From Mycolicibacterium sp. P9-64 (GTDB taxonomy: Bacteria; Actinomycetota; Actinomycetes; Mycobacteriales; Mycobacteriaceae): a stretch of 64,000 nucleotides of DNA. The first letter of the stretch is position 1, and the number at the start of each line of letters is the position of its first letter. Below are positions 16,502 to 24,809 of this stretch, piece after piece. A model generated the notes under the pieces. The model saw nothing but the letters and a program-made list of their open reading frames with translations, had not been told where the DNA came from and did no database searches. The translations under genes and the position numbers were made by a program. Location of the stretch: NCBI RefSeq assembly GCF_008329605.1, contig NZ_NPKO01000015.1, positions 1 through 64,000 of the forward strand, read 5' to 3'.

Positions 16502-18069
16502 GATCTACCTTCCGCCTTCGCGTCTTCGTGCCTGGCATAGAAGTCGTCCGGGAAGTGCTCGATGGCGCTGCGCACCGGCATCGGCGTGAGACCTCCCATC
16601 GCGCATAGAGATCCCTCGGTCATGACGTCGCAGAGGTCCTCGAGTAGCGCGAGGTTCTCCTCGCGGTGCTCGCCCGCGGTGATCCGGTCGATCACCTCGA
16701 CCCCACGCACCGAACCCACTCGGCACGGCGTGCACTTGCCGCAGGATTCGGCGGCACAGAACTCCATCGCGAACCTGGCTTGCGAAGCCATGTCGACGGT
16801 GTCGTCGAACACGACGATGCCGCCGTGGCCGACCATCGCGCCCGCTGCGATGAATCCTTCGTAGTCCATGGGCAGGTCGAACCGCGAGGTCGGCAGGTAC
16901 GCGCCGAGTGGGCCACCGACCTGGACGGCGCGCACCGGGCGTCCCGAAAGCGTCCCTCCGCCATAGTCGTTCACCAACTCGCCGAGCGTCACCCCGAAGG
17001 CCTTCTCCACGACCCCGCCGTAGCGGATGTTGCCGCCGAGCTGGAAGATCTGAGTGCCGCGGGATCGTTCGACGCCGAGTCGTTGATAGGCCTTGGCCCC
17101 GTTGGCGAGGATCGTCGGCACGCTGGTCAGGGTGAGCACGTTGTTCACCACTGTTGGCTTGCCGAACAGTCCGTTGATGGCGGGGATCGGGGGTTTCGCC
17201 CTGACCTCGCCGCGCTTGCCCTCCAGGCTCTGCAACATCGAGGTCTCCTCGCCGCAGATGTAGGCTCCGCCGCCGACGCGTACGTGCAGCTCGAAGTTCA
17301 GCGACGAGCCGAGCACGCTCGGCCCCAGCCAGCCTTGCGCCCGTGCGATGTCGATCGCGGATCGCATGGTGGCCACTGCATCGGGATACTCGGACCGGAT
17401 GTAGACGTAGCCCTCCGTGGCGCCGACCGCATGCGCGGCGATCGTCATGCCCTCGATGAGCAGGAACGGGTCGCCCTCCATGACCATCCGGTCGGCGAAC
17501 GTTCCGCTGTCTCCCTCATCGGCGTTGCAGCACACGAACTTCAGCGGGCCGGTGCATCCGAGCACCGTCTTCCACTTGATTCCGGCCGGGAAGCCCGCGC
17601 CGCCGCGTCCACGCAAGCCGGACTCGGTGACCTCGTTGACGACGTCGTCGGGTGACATGGTCAGTGCCTGGCGCAGCCCGGCAAGGCCGCCGTGGTCCAC
17701 ATAGTCGTCGGGAGACAAGGGGTCGGTGACGCCCACCCTGGCGAAGGTGACCCGTTCCTGCGTCGCCATCCAGGGCAGCTCTTCGACGACGCCGACCCGT
17801 GACGGGTGCGCGGCGCCATCGAAAAGACCTGCGGCGACGAGGTCATCGACCTCACCGGCAGTGATCGGTCCGTAGCCGATGCGTCCGTCCGGGGTGGCGA
17901 CCTCGATCAGCGGCTCGAGCCACAACATGCCGCGGGACCCGTTGCGCACCAGCGTGATCGACCGTCCGAGACGATCGGCGGCGCGCTGCAGGGCTTCGGC
18001 GACCTCGTCCGCGCCGACTGACTTCGCCGCGGAGTCCCGCGACACGTAGACGGTGACTGGTGCGTTCAT
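16498..18069 (-). CDS. fdsB: NAD-dependent formate dehydrogenase beta subunit (FMN, NAD site)
   Basis: A 523-residue NuoF-like flavoprotein. An N-terminal thioredoxin-like extension (residues 1-110) precedes the NuoF core with the NADH/FMN site GLRGRGGAGFPAGIKW, CNADEGDSGTFADR and GGGAYICGEETSML, and a 4Fe-4S motif ESCGKCTPCRVG with a distal Cys. It transfers electrons from FdsA clusters to NAD+. It overlaps fdsG and fdsA by four bases each, so the three are translationally coupled. Confidence 0.96.
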   Translation of the reverse strand: MNAPVTVYVSRDSAAKSVGADEVAEALQRAADRLGRSITLVRNGSRGMLWLEPLIEVATPDGRIGYGPITAGEVDDLVAAGLFDGAAHPSRVGVVEELPWMATQERVTFARVGVTDPLSPDDYVDHGGLAGLRQALTMSPDDVVNEVTESGLRGRGGAGFPAGIKWKTVLGCTGPLKFVCCNADEGDSGTFADRMVMEGDPFLLIEGMTIAAHAVGATEGYVYIRSEYPDAVATMRSAIDIARAQGWLGPSVLGSSLNFELHVRVGGGAYICGEETSMLQSLEGKRGEVRAKPPIPAINGLFGKPTVVNNVLTLTSVPTILANGAKAYQRLGVERSRGTQIFQLGGNIRYGGVVEKAFGVTLGELVNDYGGGTLSGRPVRAVQVGGPLGAYLPTSRFDLPMDYEGFIAAGAMVGHGGIVVFDDTVDMASQARFAMEFCAAESCGKCTPCRVGSVRGVEVIDRITAGEHREENLALLEDLCDVMTEGSLCAMGGLTPMPVRSAIEHFPDDFYARHEDAKAEGRS

Positions 18070-18557
18070 CGGGAGATCGCCTTGTCCATGATCGCCGACA
18101 GTCGGTCCTCGTCCACCCGGCCGAGCAGCTTGTCGTCGACCTGCACGGCCGGGCCGAGCGCGCAGTTGCCAAGGCAGAAGACCTGTTCCACGGTCACCGA
18201 ATCGTCGTAGCGGGTGTCACCCATCGACAGTCCGTACTTGTCCTTCACGTGATCTACCAGCCGGCCCGCACCGACGGACTGGCACGCCTCGGCGCGGCAG
18301 ACGCGGACGACGGTGCGGCCTGCCGGCTTGGAACGGAAGTCATGGTAGAAGGTCACCACGCCGTGGACGTCGGCGCGGGACAGGTTTAGCTCATCGGCCA
18401 GCACCGGGATCGCCTCGGGCGGAACCCAACCCAGGGTCTCCTGGACCGCGTGCAGGATGGGCAGCAGCGCGCCGCGGTCCGTCCGATGGTCGGCTGCGAT
18501 CCCTCGGACCACGGCCTCGACGGTCATACTCGTCTCCCCCGTCGCGGTGGGACTCAT
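18066..18557 (-). CDS. fdsG: NAD-dependent formate dehydrogenase gamma subunit (2Fe-2S)
   Basis: A 163-residue NuoE-like thioredoxin-fold protein. The four cluster cysteines are in CRAEACQS and CLGNCALGP. GALLPILHAVQETLGWVPPE and HGVVTFYHDFR are family hallmarks. The start at 18557 has a good AGGAGG site. It is the first gene of the fds operon, 83 bases after the frc stop, with a strong hairpin in between, so it likely has either read-through or its own promoter in the short gap. Confidence 0.93.
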   Translation of the reverse strand: MSPTATGETSMTVEAVVRGIAADHRTDRGALLPILHAVQETLGWVPPEAIPVLADELNLSRADVHGVVTFYHDFRSKPAGRTVVRVCRAEACQSVGAGRLVDHVKDKYGLSMGDTRYDDSVTVEQVFCLGNCALGPAVQVDDKLLGRVDEDRLSAIMDKAISR

Positions 18558-18599
18558 GGGCTTCCTCCTGGGTTCAACGGACGGGAGATGGGGGCGAAA

Positions 18600-18629
18600 C
18601 CGGCCCCAGGGAAGTTCTCCTGGGGCCGG
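18600..18629 (-). terminator. Hairpin terminator between frc and fdsG
   Basis: An 11-bp perfect GC-rich stem (CCGGCCCCAGG / CCTGGGGCCGG) with an eight-base loop begins 11 bases downstream of the frc stop. It has no clear T tract, as is common in mycobacteria. It may end or attenuate transcription from oxc-frc into fdsGBAD. Confidence 0.7.
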
Positions 18630-18640
18630 CTTCTGCCGTA

Positions 18641-19897
18641 TTAGACGACGATCTTCTTCTTGTGGAATTCTTCGATCGTGTCCGCGTCGTAGCCGAGCTG
18701 GGCAAGGACCTCGTCGGTGTGCTCACCGAGCAGGGGCGCGCCCTTGATCTCTGGTTTGAACGACGAGAACTTGATCGGGCTGCCCACGGTGAGGAAGGAA
18801 CCGCGACCCTTCTGGTCGACCTCGACGATGCTGCCGCTCTTGCGCAGCGACTGGTCCTGGGCCAGATCCTTCATCGACATGACCGGTGCGCACGGCACCT
18901 CCCAGACGCGCAGGATGTCGACTGCCTCCCACTTGGTCTTGTCGGCTAGCCACTTCTCGATCTCGGCGAAGATGTCGAAGATCTTGTCTTGGCGAGCTTT
19001 CGCGGTGCTGTACGCCGGGTCGTCGACCCATTCCGGGTGACCGATGGCCTCGGCCGTCCGCTTCCAGTTCTGCTCCTGGATGGTGAAGTAGATGTAGGCG
19101 TTCGGGTCGGTCTCCCAACCCTTGCACTTGACGACCCAGCCCGGCTGACCGCCGCCGCCTGCGTTGCCGCCACGCGGAACGGCTTCGCCGAACTCACCGT
19201 TCGGGTACTGCGGGTACTCCTCGAGGTAGCCGACGGCTTCCAGGCGCTGCTGGTCGCGGAGCTTGACGCGGCACAGGTTGAGCACGGCGTCCTGCATCGA
19301 GGCCGACACCTTCTGGCCCTTGCCGGTCTTGTTGCGCTGGATGATCGCGGTCAGGATGCCGATCAGCAGGTGCATGCCCGTGTTGCTGTCACCGAGGGCC
19401 GCACCGCTCACGGTCGGTGGGCCGTCCCAGAAACCGGTCGTGGAGGCACCGCCGCCTGCACACTGCGCGACGTTCTCGTAGACCTTGAGGTCGTTCCACG
19501 TCGAGTCGTCGTTGAAGCCCTTGACCGAGCCGAAGATCAGCCGCGGGTTCCACTCCTGAATCTTCTCCCACGACAGGCCCATGCGGTCCATGGCACCCGG
19601 CGCGAAGTTCTCCACCAGCACGTCGGCCTCGCGGATCAGCTTCTCCATCACACCGAGGCCCTCTGGCGACTTGGTGTCGATCGCCAGCGAACGCTTGTTG
19701 CTGTTGAGCATCGTGAAGTAGAGGGCGTCGACATCGGGGATGTCGCGCAACTGGTTTCGCGTGACGTCACCCCCCTTCGGGCGCTCGACCTTCAGGACGT
19801 CGGCTCCGAACCAAGCGAGCATCTGGGTGCACGCCGGGCCCGCCTGGACACCGGTGAAGTCGATCACCTTGATCCCGGAGAGCGGCAGTTCAGTCAT
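18641..19897 (-). CDS. frc: Formyl-CoA:oxalate CoA-transferase
   Basis: A 418-residue class III CoA-transferase that moves CoA from formyl-CoA to oxalate, giving oxalyl-CoA and formate. It has the family start LPLSGIKVIDFTGVQAGP, the catalytic Asp in GAALGDSNTGMHLLIG, and the flexible glycine loop GGGGQPGWVVKCKGW; the loop and the neighbouring RVKLRDQQRL block distinguish Frc from carnitine and other CoA-transferases. It lies 60 bases after oxc on the same strand, forming the oxc-frc cycle that regenerates formyl-CoA. Confidence 0.95.
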   Translation of the reverse strand: MTELPLSGIKVIDFTGVQAGPACTQMLAWFGADVLKVERPKGGDVTRNQLRDIPDVDALYFTMLNSNKRSLAIDTKSPEGLGVMEKLIREADVLVENFAPGAMDRMGLSWEKIQEWNPRLIFGSVKGFNDDSTWNDLKVYENVAQCAGGGASTTGFWDGPPTVSGAALGDSNTGMHLLIGILTAIIQRNKTGKGQKVSASMQDAVLNLCRVKLRDQQRLEAVGYLEEYPQYPNGEFGEAVPRGGNAGGGGQPGWVVKCKGWETDPNAYIYFTIQEQNWKRTAEAIGHPEWVDDPAYSTAKARQDKIFDIFAEIEKWLADKTKWEAVDILRVWEVPCAPVMSMKDLAQDQSLRKSGSIVEVDQKGRGSFLTVGSPIKFSSFKPEIKGAPLLGEHTDEVLAQLGYDADTIEEFHKKKIVV

Positions 19898-19957
19898 GAC
19901 ACGTTCCTTCCTCTATTGCGGTTGTCATTGCTGTGGATGGTCTTCCGATCGTGCTCA

Positions 19958-21688
19958 CTACTTGACGGTGATGCCCTTGGGGTTGAGGTGCGCGATGTTG
20001 CCGCTCTCGGTGCCGTCCGATGGGTCGATGACGCAGTCGATGAGTGCCGGCCGCCCCGACGCCAGGGCCTCGCGCAGTGCGGCGGCGACCTCCTCGGGCG
20101 TGGTGGCCTGATATCCCTTGCCGCCGAACGCCTTGATCATGTATTCGTGGCGGGCCCGCAACGCCGTCGGCGCCGGGTCACTGGAGGTGGAGGGGTCATC
20201 ACCGCGGTACACACCGCTGTTGTTGAGGATGACGGTGACGATCGGCAGGTCGTAGCGGCAGATCGCCTCCAGCTCCATACCGCTGAACCCGAAGGCGCTG
20301 TCACCTTCGATCGCGACGACGGGTTCCCCGGTCTCGACTGCGGCGGCGATGGCGTAACCCATGCCGATGCCCATGACGCCCCAGGTCCCGCTATCCAACC
20401 GGTGGCGCGGTAGCTGCATGGGAATCGTGTTGCGCGCCAGATCAAGCGCGTTCGCGCCTTCGTTGACGACGTAGACCTGAGGGTTGTCGGCCAGCACGTC
20501 GCGGATCGACTGCAGCGCGCCGAGGAACTTCATCGGATGCGCGGTCAGTGCCGCCTGGAGGCGGACCTCCATCTTGGCGACGTTCTGCGCAGACTTGGCC
20601 GCGAGCTCCTCGCGCCACTCGGTCTGGACCGTGATCTGACCTGGCTTGGCCCGTTCGAGAAGACTGTCCATCACCGACCCGATGTCGCCGACCAGCGGGG
20701 CGGCGATGGGCTGGTTGCTGTCCATCTCGGTTGCGGCGATGTCCACCTGGATGAACTTGGCGTCGGGATTCCACTGTGGCGCATCGCCATGGCCGAGCAG
20801 CCAGTTCAGGCGCGCACCGATGAGCATGACGACGTCGGCCTTCTTCAGCGCAAGGGATCGAGCGGTGGCCGCCGACTGCGGGTGATCGTCCGGCAGCAGA
20901 CCCTTGGCCATTGACATCGGCACGTACGGTGCGCCGGTGGTCTCGACGAACTCGCGGATCTGCTCGTCCGATTGAGAGTAGGCGGCACCCTTGCCAAGCA
21001 CGATCAGCGGTCGTTTGGCGTTGGCCAGCAAGTCGATTGCGGAATCCACCATTTCGATCTCCGGCAGCTGGCGCGGAGATGGGTTGACGAGCTTCCACAC
21101 CGTCGACTTGGCCTCTTCTGCATCGAGCACCTCGCCGAGCACCGCGGCCGGGATGTCGAGGTAGACCCCGCCTGGGCGACCGGATACGGCCGTGCGGATG
21201 GCCCGCGCAATGCCGCGACCGATGTCCTCGGCCCGCGATACTCGGTAGGCGGCCTTGGCGAACATCTTGGCCGCAGGCAGCTGGTCCATCTCCTCGTAGT
21301 CGCCGCGCTGGAGGTCGACCAGGTGCCGCTCGCTGGATCCGGAGATCTGCACCATCGGGAAGCAGTTCGTCGTGGCGTTGGCAAGCGCGACAAGCCCGTT
21401 GAGGAAGCCGGGAGCCGACACGGTCAAGCAGATGCCGGGCTTCTGCGTGAGGAACCCGGCCGCCGCGGCGGCGTGGCCGGCATCGCTCTCGTGACGGAAG
21501 CCGATGTAGCGGATTCCCGAAGCCTGAGCGAGGCGGGCCAGATCGGTGATCGGGATGCCAACGACGCCGTAGATGGTCTCTACGCCGTTGCGCTTGAGCG
21601 CGTCGACGACCAGGTGGATCCCATCGGTGAGCGCTGCTGGCTCGTCGGAACTCCCGGCCTCCGTGTCTCGCATGGGAGCGACGGTCAT
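19958..21688 (-). CDS. oxc: Oxalyl-CoA decarboxylase (ThDP-dependent)
   Basis: A 576-residue thiamine-diphosphate enzyme converting oxalyl-CoA to formyl-CoA and CO2. The N-terminal half has the family's GIPITDLARLAQASGIRYIG and FRHESDAGHAAAAAGFLTQK with the ThDP Glu, and the C-terminal half carries EGDSAFGFSGMELEAICRYD with the GDS...NN metal motif (VILNNSGVYRGDD). Length and sequence match Oxc rather than acetolactate synthase. It sits downstream of the LysR gene, with a T-N11-A box between, and upstream of frc. Confidence 0.95.
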   Translation of the reverse strand: MTVAPMRDTEAGSSDEPAALTDGIHLVVDALKRNGVETIYGVVGIPITDLARLAQASGIRYIGFRHESDAGHAAAAAGFLTQKPGICLTVSAPGFLNGLVALANATTNCFPMVQISGSSERHLVDLQRGDYEEMDQLPAAKMFAKAAYRVSRAEDIGRGIARAIRTAVSGRPGGVYLDIPAAVLGEVLDAEEAKSTVWKLVNPSPRQLPEIEMVDSAIDLLANAKRPLIVLGKGAAYSQSDEQIREFVETTGAPYVPMSMAKGLLPDDHPQSAATARSLALKKADVVMLIGARLNWLLGHGDAPQWNPDAKFIQVDIAATEMDSNQPIAAPLVGDIGSVMDSLLERAKPGQITVQTEWREELAAKSAQNVAKMEVRLQAALTAHPMKFLGALQSIRDVLADNPQVYVVNEGANALDLARNTIPMQLPRHRLDSGTWGVMGIGMGYAIAAAVETGEPVVAIEGDSAFGFSGMELEAICRYDLPIVTVILNNSGVYRGDDPSTSSDPAPTALRARHEYMIKAFGGKGYQATTPEEVAAALREALASGRPALIDCVIDPSDGTESGNIAHLNPKGITVK

Positions 21689-21783
21689 GATGTGGACCCT
21701 TCCTGGACGGTGATGATTTCCCTTACGTACGACGACTTTTCACGTTGCTGACGAGCGCGTCCAAGACCTGTCGTCAACCGGCC

Positions 21784-21800
21784 GATAAGCGCCGGTTATC
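21784..21800. promoter_or_regulatory. LysR-type box GATAA-N7-TTATC upstream of oxc
   Basis: A dyad GATAAGCGCCGGTTATC contains the classical T-N11-A spacing and lies 96 bases before the oxc start, between oxc and its LysR gene. The box at 29962-29980 upstream of fdh has the same layout (GATAG-N7-CTATC). This suggests the two related LysR proteins bind here to activate oxalate and formate oxidation. Confidence 0.6.
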
Positions 21801-21840
21801 ACGTGGTGCGCCGTCAACCCACGTCGTTGGATGGACATGT

Positions 21841-22785
21841 TCAAGCCCTGCTCAGGTCGGCGGAGAGGTCCCGCCGATCCATGTCGAAGGCCTCGTCGAG
21901 CCGCGCGCCGGCAGCCACGTTCATGAACGCCCTTGCGGCAACCGAACCGGAGCCTGCGTGGATTGCCATGGAGATCTGTGCCGTCGTCTCGGGCTCGACG
22001 AGGCGAACCGCTCTCGCCGCCCCGGTCTGCGGGATCGAGCGCAGCCAGGTGTGCGGCACGACGCTCGCCCATGCTCCGGTGGCGACGTGGGCGTACAGCG
22101 ATGCAACCGAGTCGGTCTCGATCTGCGGCAGCGCGGCGGTGCCGTTCTCCGCGAACGCCTTGTCGATGAACTGACGAAAGCGCATGTGCGGCATCAGCAA
22201 TGCCAGCGGCAGCTCAGCGGCCTCGGCCCACGTGATCGTGCGGGCACCGGGAAGGATCTGCTCACCGGAGACCAGCAGCACGTACCGCTCGCGGTACAGC
22301 GGCACGACTTCCAGACCCGACTGATCATCGGGACCGAAGTGGGCGATGGCGGCATCCAACTCGAAATCGCGCAGTTGGCGCAGCAATTCGGTGGACGACA
22401 GCCGGGAACAAATGGTCACCCTCGCGAGAGGGTGGAGCGCAGAGAAGGCGGCGACGGGCAGCGCCGTCGTCGTCGACACCGTCGGCCCGATACCGAGACG
22501 CAACGTCCCGGAAATGCCCACCCGCATGGCAGCCGCCTCGGCCTTGAGGCCGTCGTGCTCGGCGAGCAGCCGCTTGGCCCACACGACGAGACGTTCGCCT
22601 TCCAGCGTCAGACCCTCGAAGTTCTGGCCGCGATAGATCAGCGTGACGTCGAGCTCGCGCTCGAGCTTGGCGATCGCCGTCGACAGGGCGGGCTGCGATA
22701 CGTAACAGGCTTCTGCCGCACGAGCGAAGTGGCGCTCCCTGGCGACGGCCACGAAGTACTCCAGCTGGCGCAGCAGCACGGGCAC
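21841..22785 (-). CDS. LysR-family regulator, probable activator of oxc-frc
   Basis: A 314-residue LysR regulator with N-terminal helix-turn-helix (LEYFVAVARERHFARAAEAC, SQPALSTAIAKLERELDV) and a periplasmic-binding-like effector domain. It starts at GTG 22785 behind GGAGGA. It is transcribed toward oxc and divergently from the PAS gene, and its own promoter region holds a variant of the shared palindrome (22819-22831). Its sequence is clearly related to the second LysR at 29034-29939. Oxalate, oxalyl-CoA or formate are likely effectors, by context only. Confidence 0.9.
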   Translation of the reverse strand: MPVLLRQLEYFVAVARERHFARAAEACYVSQPALSTAIAKLERELDVTLIYRGQNFEGLTLEGERLVVWAKRLLAEHDGLKAEAAAMRVGISGTLRLGIGPTVSTTTALPVAAFSALHPLARVTICSRLSSTELLRQLRDFELDAAIAHFGPDDQSGLEVVPLYRERYVLLVSGEQILPGARTITWAEAAELPLALLMPHMRFRQFIDKAFAENGTAALPQIETDSVASLYAHVATGAWASVVPHTWLRSIPQTGAARAVRLVEPETTAQISMAIHAGSGSVAARAFMNVAAGARLDEAFDMDRRDLSADLSRA

Positions 22786-22818
22786 TCCTCCTCACCGTTG
22801 GATCGCATCGAACTATGT

Positions 22819-22831
22819 GTATGCAGTATGC
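22819..22831. promoter_or_regulatory. Variant of the shared operator between LysR and PAS genes
   Basis: GTATGCAGTATGC, read on the other strand, matches GCATACTGTATGC at 11 of 13 positions. It lies in the 114-bp divergent gap, 34 bases from the LysR start. Next to it GTTAT (22832-22836) and ATAAC (22853-22857) form a wider inverted repeat that could be the LysR autoregulatory site. Confidence 0.55.
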
Positions 22832-22899
22832 GTTATCCTGTACGCTAGCGCAATAACCGCAGCACAATCAACTGAATGACTAGATGAAGGAGCAGCGAC

Positions 22900-23355
22900 G
22901 TGGCTGACAGCACCGGCACCATGAGCGAGGCGTGGCTTTCCCACGCGGTTGTGACCGAATCGGCAGAGGCCATCGTCGTGAGCGATCCAGACGGGATCAT
23001 TCGGCTGTGGAACGCCGGGGCGGCGCGCATGTTCGGCTACTCCGCCGAAGAAGCCCTCGGGCGCGATCTCGACCTCATCATCCCGGAGAAGCTGCGGGAC
23101 CGGCACAACAAGGGCTATCAGCAGACGATGGCGACCGGCTACACGCGCTACGGCGAATCGCTGCTGAGCGTGCCCGCCACCCACCGTGACGGGCACCGGC
23201 TCTCGATCGAGTTCAGCGTCGCCTTGCTGCGCGACGAGGGTGGCCAGATCGTTGGGATCTCCGCGGTCATGCGCGAGGTGACCGAACGCCGCAACGCCGA
23301 GCGCGAACTGCGGGCCAAAATCGCCGAACTCGAGGGCCGTGTCGGGTCGGCCTAA
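22900..23355 (+). CDS. Stand-alone PAS-domain protein
   Basis: A 151-residue soluble protein made almost only of one PAS domain (residues 15-135): AIVVSDPDGIIRLWNAGAAR, FGYSAEEALGRDLDLIIPEK, then GHRLSIEFSVALLRDEGGQI. It ends in a short coiled segment (ERRNAERELRAKIAELEGR). There is no kinase, cyclase or DNA-binding output. It starts with GTG after GAAGGAG and is divergent from the LysR gene. Single PAS proteins usually bind a ligand or cofactor and act through a partner; a sensor of oxalate-linked acids or redox working with the LysR is my inference. Confidence 0.85.
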   Translation: MADSTGTMSEAWLSHAVVTESAEAIVVSDPDGIIRLWNAGAARMFGYSAEEALGRDLDLIIPEKLRDRHNKGYQQTMATGYTRYGESLLSVPATHRDGHRLSIEFSVALLRDEGGQIVGISAVMREVTERRNAERELRAKIAELEGRVGSA

Positions 23356-23365
23356 CCGACCCGAC
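23341..23365. terminator. Bidirectional hairpin between PAS gene and pyk
   Basis: A perfect 10-bp stem (GTCGGGTCGG / CCGACCCGAC) with loop CCTAA overlaps the PAS stop codon and lies 12 bases beyond the pyk stop on the other strand, so it can serve both convergent genes. Confidence 0.7.
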
Positions 23366-23377
23366 TGCCCGGCAACG

Positions 23378-24799
23378 TCATTCGATGCGTAGTACCCGCA
23401 CCGAGTCGGTGTAGCCCGCCACACCACTGCGGCTTCCCGACACCACGACGACGACGTCGCCGGGGTGACAGGTCCCCATGGCCACCAGAGCCGCACTGAC
23501 CTCGGCCGCCATGGTCTCGGCCTTGGCGGCCGGTGCCACCACGGCGGACTCGACACCCCACGAGTAGGCCAACCGCGCCCGCACGGACTCGTCGTGCACG
23601 AACGCCAACAATGGCAGCGGCGACCGCTGCTGAGCCAGGCGCAGTGCGGTATCACCGGTGCGGGTGAAGCAGAGCAGCGCAGCGGCGCCAAGCCTTCTAC
23701 CGACCTCGCACGCGGCTGCCGCGATGGCGTCGCCGAAGACGGCATCCTGACCGTCCTCGCAGGCAGCCCAGTCCGCAGTGCCTCTGCTCGTACCATTCTC
23801 GGCGGCCTCGACGATGCGCGCCATCGTCGCCACGGTGTGCGCGGGGTACTGCCCCACGCTGGTCTCGGCGGACAGCATCACCGCGTCCGCTCCGTCCAGG
23901 ACGGCGTTGGCCACGTCGGACACCTCGGCCCGGGTGGGACGCAGATCGGAGATCATCGAGTCGAGCATCTGGGTCGCCACGATCACGGGCTTCGCCGCCT
24001 CGCGGCACAGGCGGATGGCCCGCTTCTGCACCAGGGGTATCTGCTCAAGCGGCATTTCGACGCCGAGGTCACCGCGCGCGACCATCAGGCCGTCGAAGGC
24101 CGCCACGATCGCGGGGAGATCCGAAACCGCCTCTGGCTTCTCCAGTTTCGCGATGACGGGCACCCGCCTGCCAACCTCGTCCATGATCGCGTGCGCAAGC
24201 TTGACTTCCTCGGGTGAGCGCACGAAGGACATCGCGACCATGTCCACCCCAAGTTGCAGGGCGAACTTCAGATCCTCGATGTCCTTCTCGGACAGGGGCG
24301 GAACGCTCACGTCGATCCCTGGCAGCGATATTCCCTTGTGGTCGCTGACCGGGCCGCCGTGCACGACCTCGCATCTGATGTCTTCGCCGGTGACGTCGAG
24401 CACGCGCAGGTCGACCTTGCCGTCGTCGACCAGCAGCCGATCACCGGGCCGGACGTCGGTCGACAGGCCGCGGTAGGTCGTGGAGACCCGATCGTGGTCG
24501 CCGTGGCATTCCGCGGTGGTGATCACGATCTGCTCGCCGTCAGCCCAGACCACCGGCCCTTCGGCGAACTCCCCCAGCCTGATCTTGGGCCCCTGGAGGT
24601 CGGCGAGCACGCCGACCGCGCGACCGCTGTCCGCGGCGATCTGGCGAACCAAGCCATACACCACCGAATGGTCGGCACGGGTGCCGTGGCTGAAGTTGAA
24701 ACGCGCCACGTCCATTCCGGCGTCGACGAGTTCGGTGAGTGATGACGCGGTACTGGTAGCGGGTCCGAGTGTGCAGACGATCTTGGCGCGACGATTCAC
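23378..24799 (-). CDS. pyk: Pyruvate kinase, island copy
   Basis: A 473-residue enzyme converting PEP and ADP to pyruvate and ATP. Active-site blocks are complete: FNFSHGT, LADLQGPKIRLGEF, the KLEKPEA metal/PEP region, MVARGDLGVEMPLEQIP and ATQMLDSM. It lies 10 bases downstream of the PanE-family gene and is probably co-transcribed from the palindrome-bearing promoter. Oxalate is a classic enolpyruvate-mimicking inhibitor of pyruvate kinase, so a dedicated copy inside an oxalate operon is suggestive. It would also drain PEP formed from glyoxylate through glycerate. Confidence 0.95.
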   Translation of the reverse strand: MNRRAKIVCTLGPATSTASSLTELVDAGMDVARFNFSHGTRADHSVVYGLVRQIAADSGRAVGVLADLQGPKIRLGEFAEGPVVWADGEQIVITTAECHGDHDRVSTTYRGLSTDVRPGDRLLVDDGKVDLRVLDVTGEDIRCEVVHGGPVSDHKGISLPGIDVSVPPLSEKDIEDLKFALQLGVDMVAMSFVRSPEEVKLAHAIMDEVGRRVPVIAKLEKPEAVSDLPAIVAAFDGLMVARGDLGVEMPLEQIPLVQKRAIRLCREAAKPVIVATQMLDSMISDLRPTRAEVSDVANAVLDGADAVMLSAETSVGQYPAHTVATMARIVEAAENGTSRGTADWAACEDGQDAVFGDAIAAAACEVGRRLGAAALLCFTRTGDTALRLAQQRSPLPLLAFVHDESVRARLAYSWGVESAVVAPAAKAETMAAEVSAALVAMGTCHPGDVVVVVSGSRSGVAGYTDSVRVLRIE

Positions 24800-24809
24800 T
24801 GTGTTCTCC

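Noticed and set aside
18989..20413. 474-codon plus-strand frame opposite frc and oxc
   Set aside because: It spans two real genes and their gap on the other strand; not a gene.
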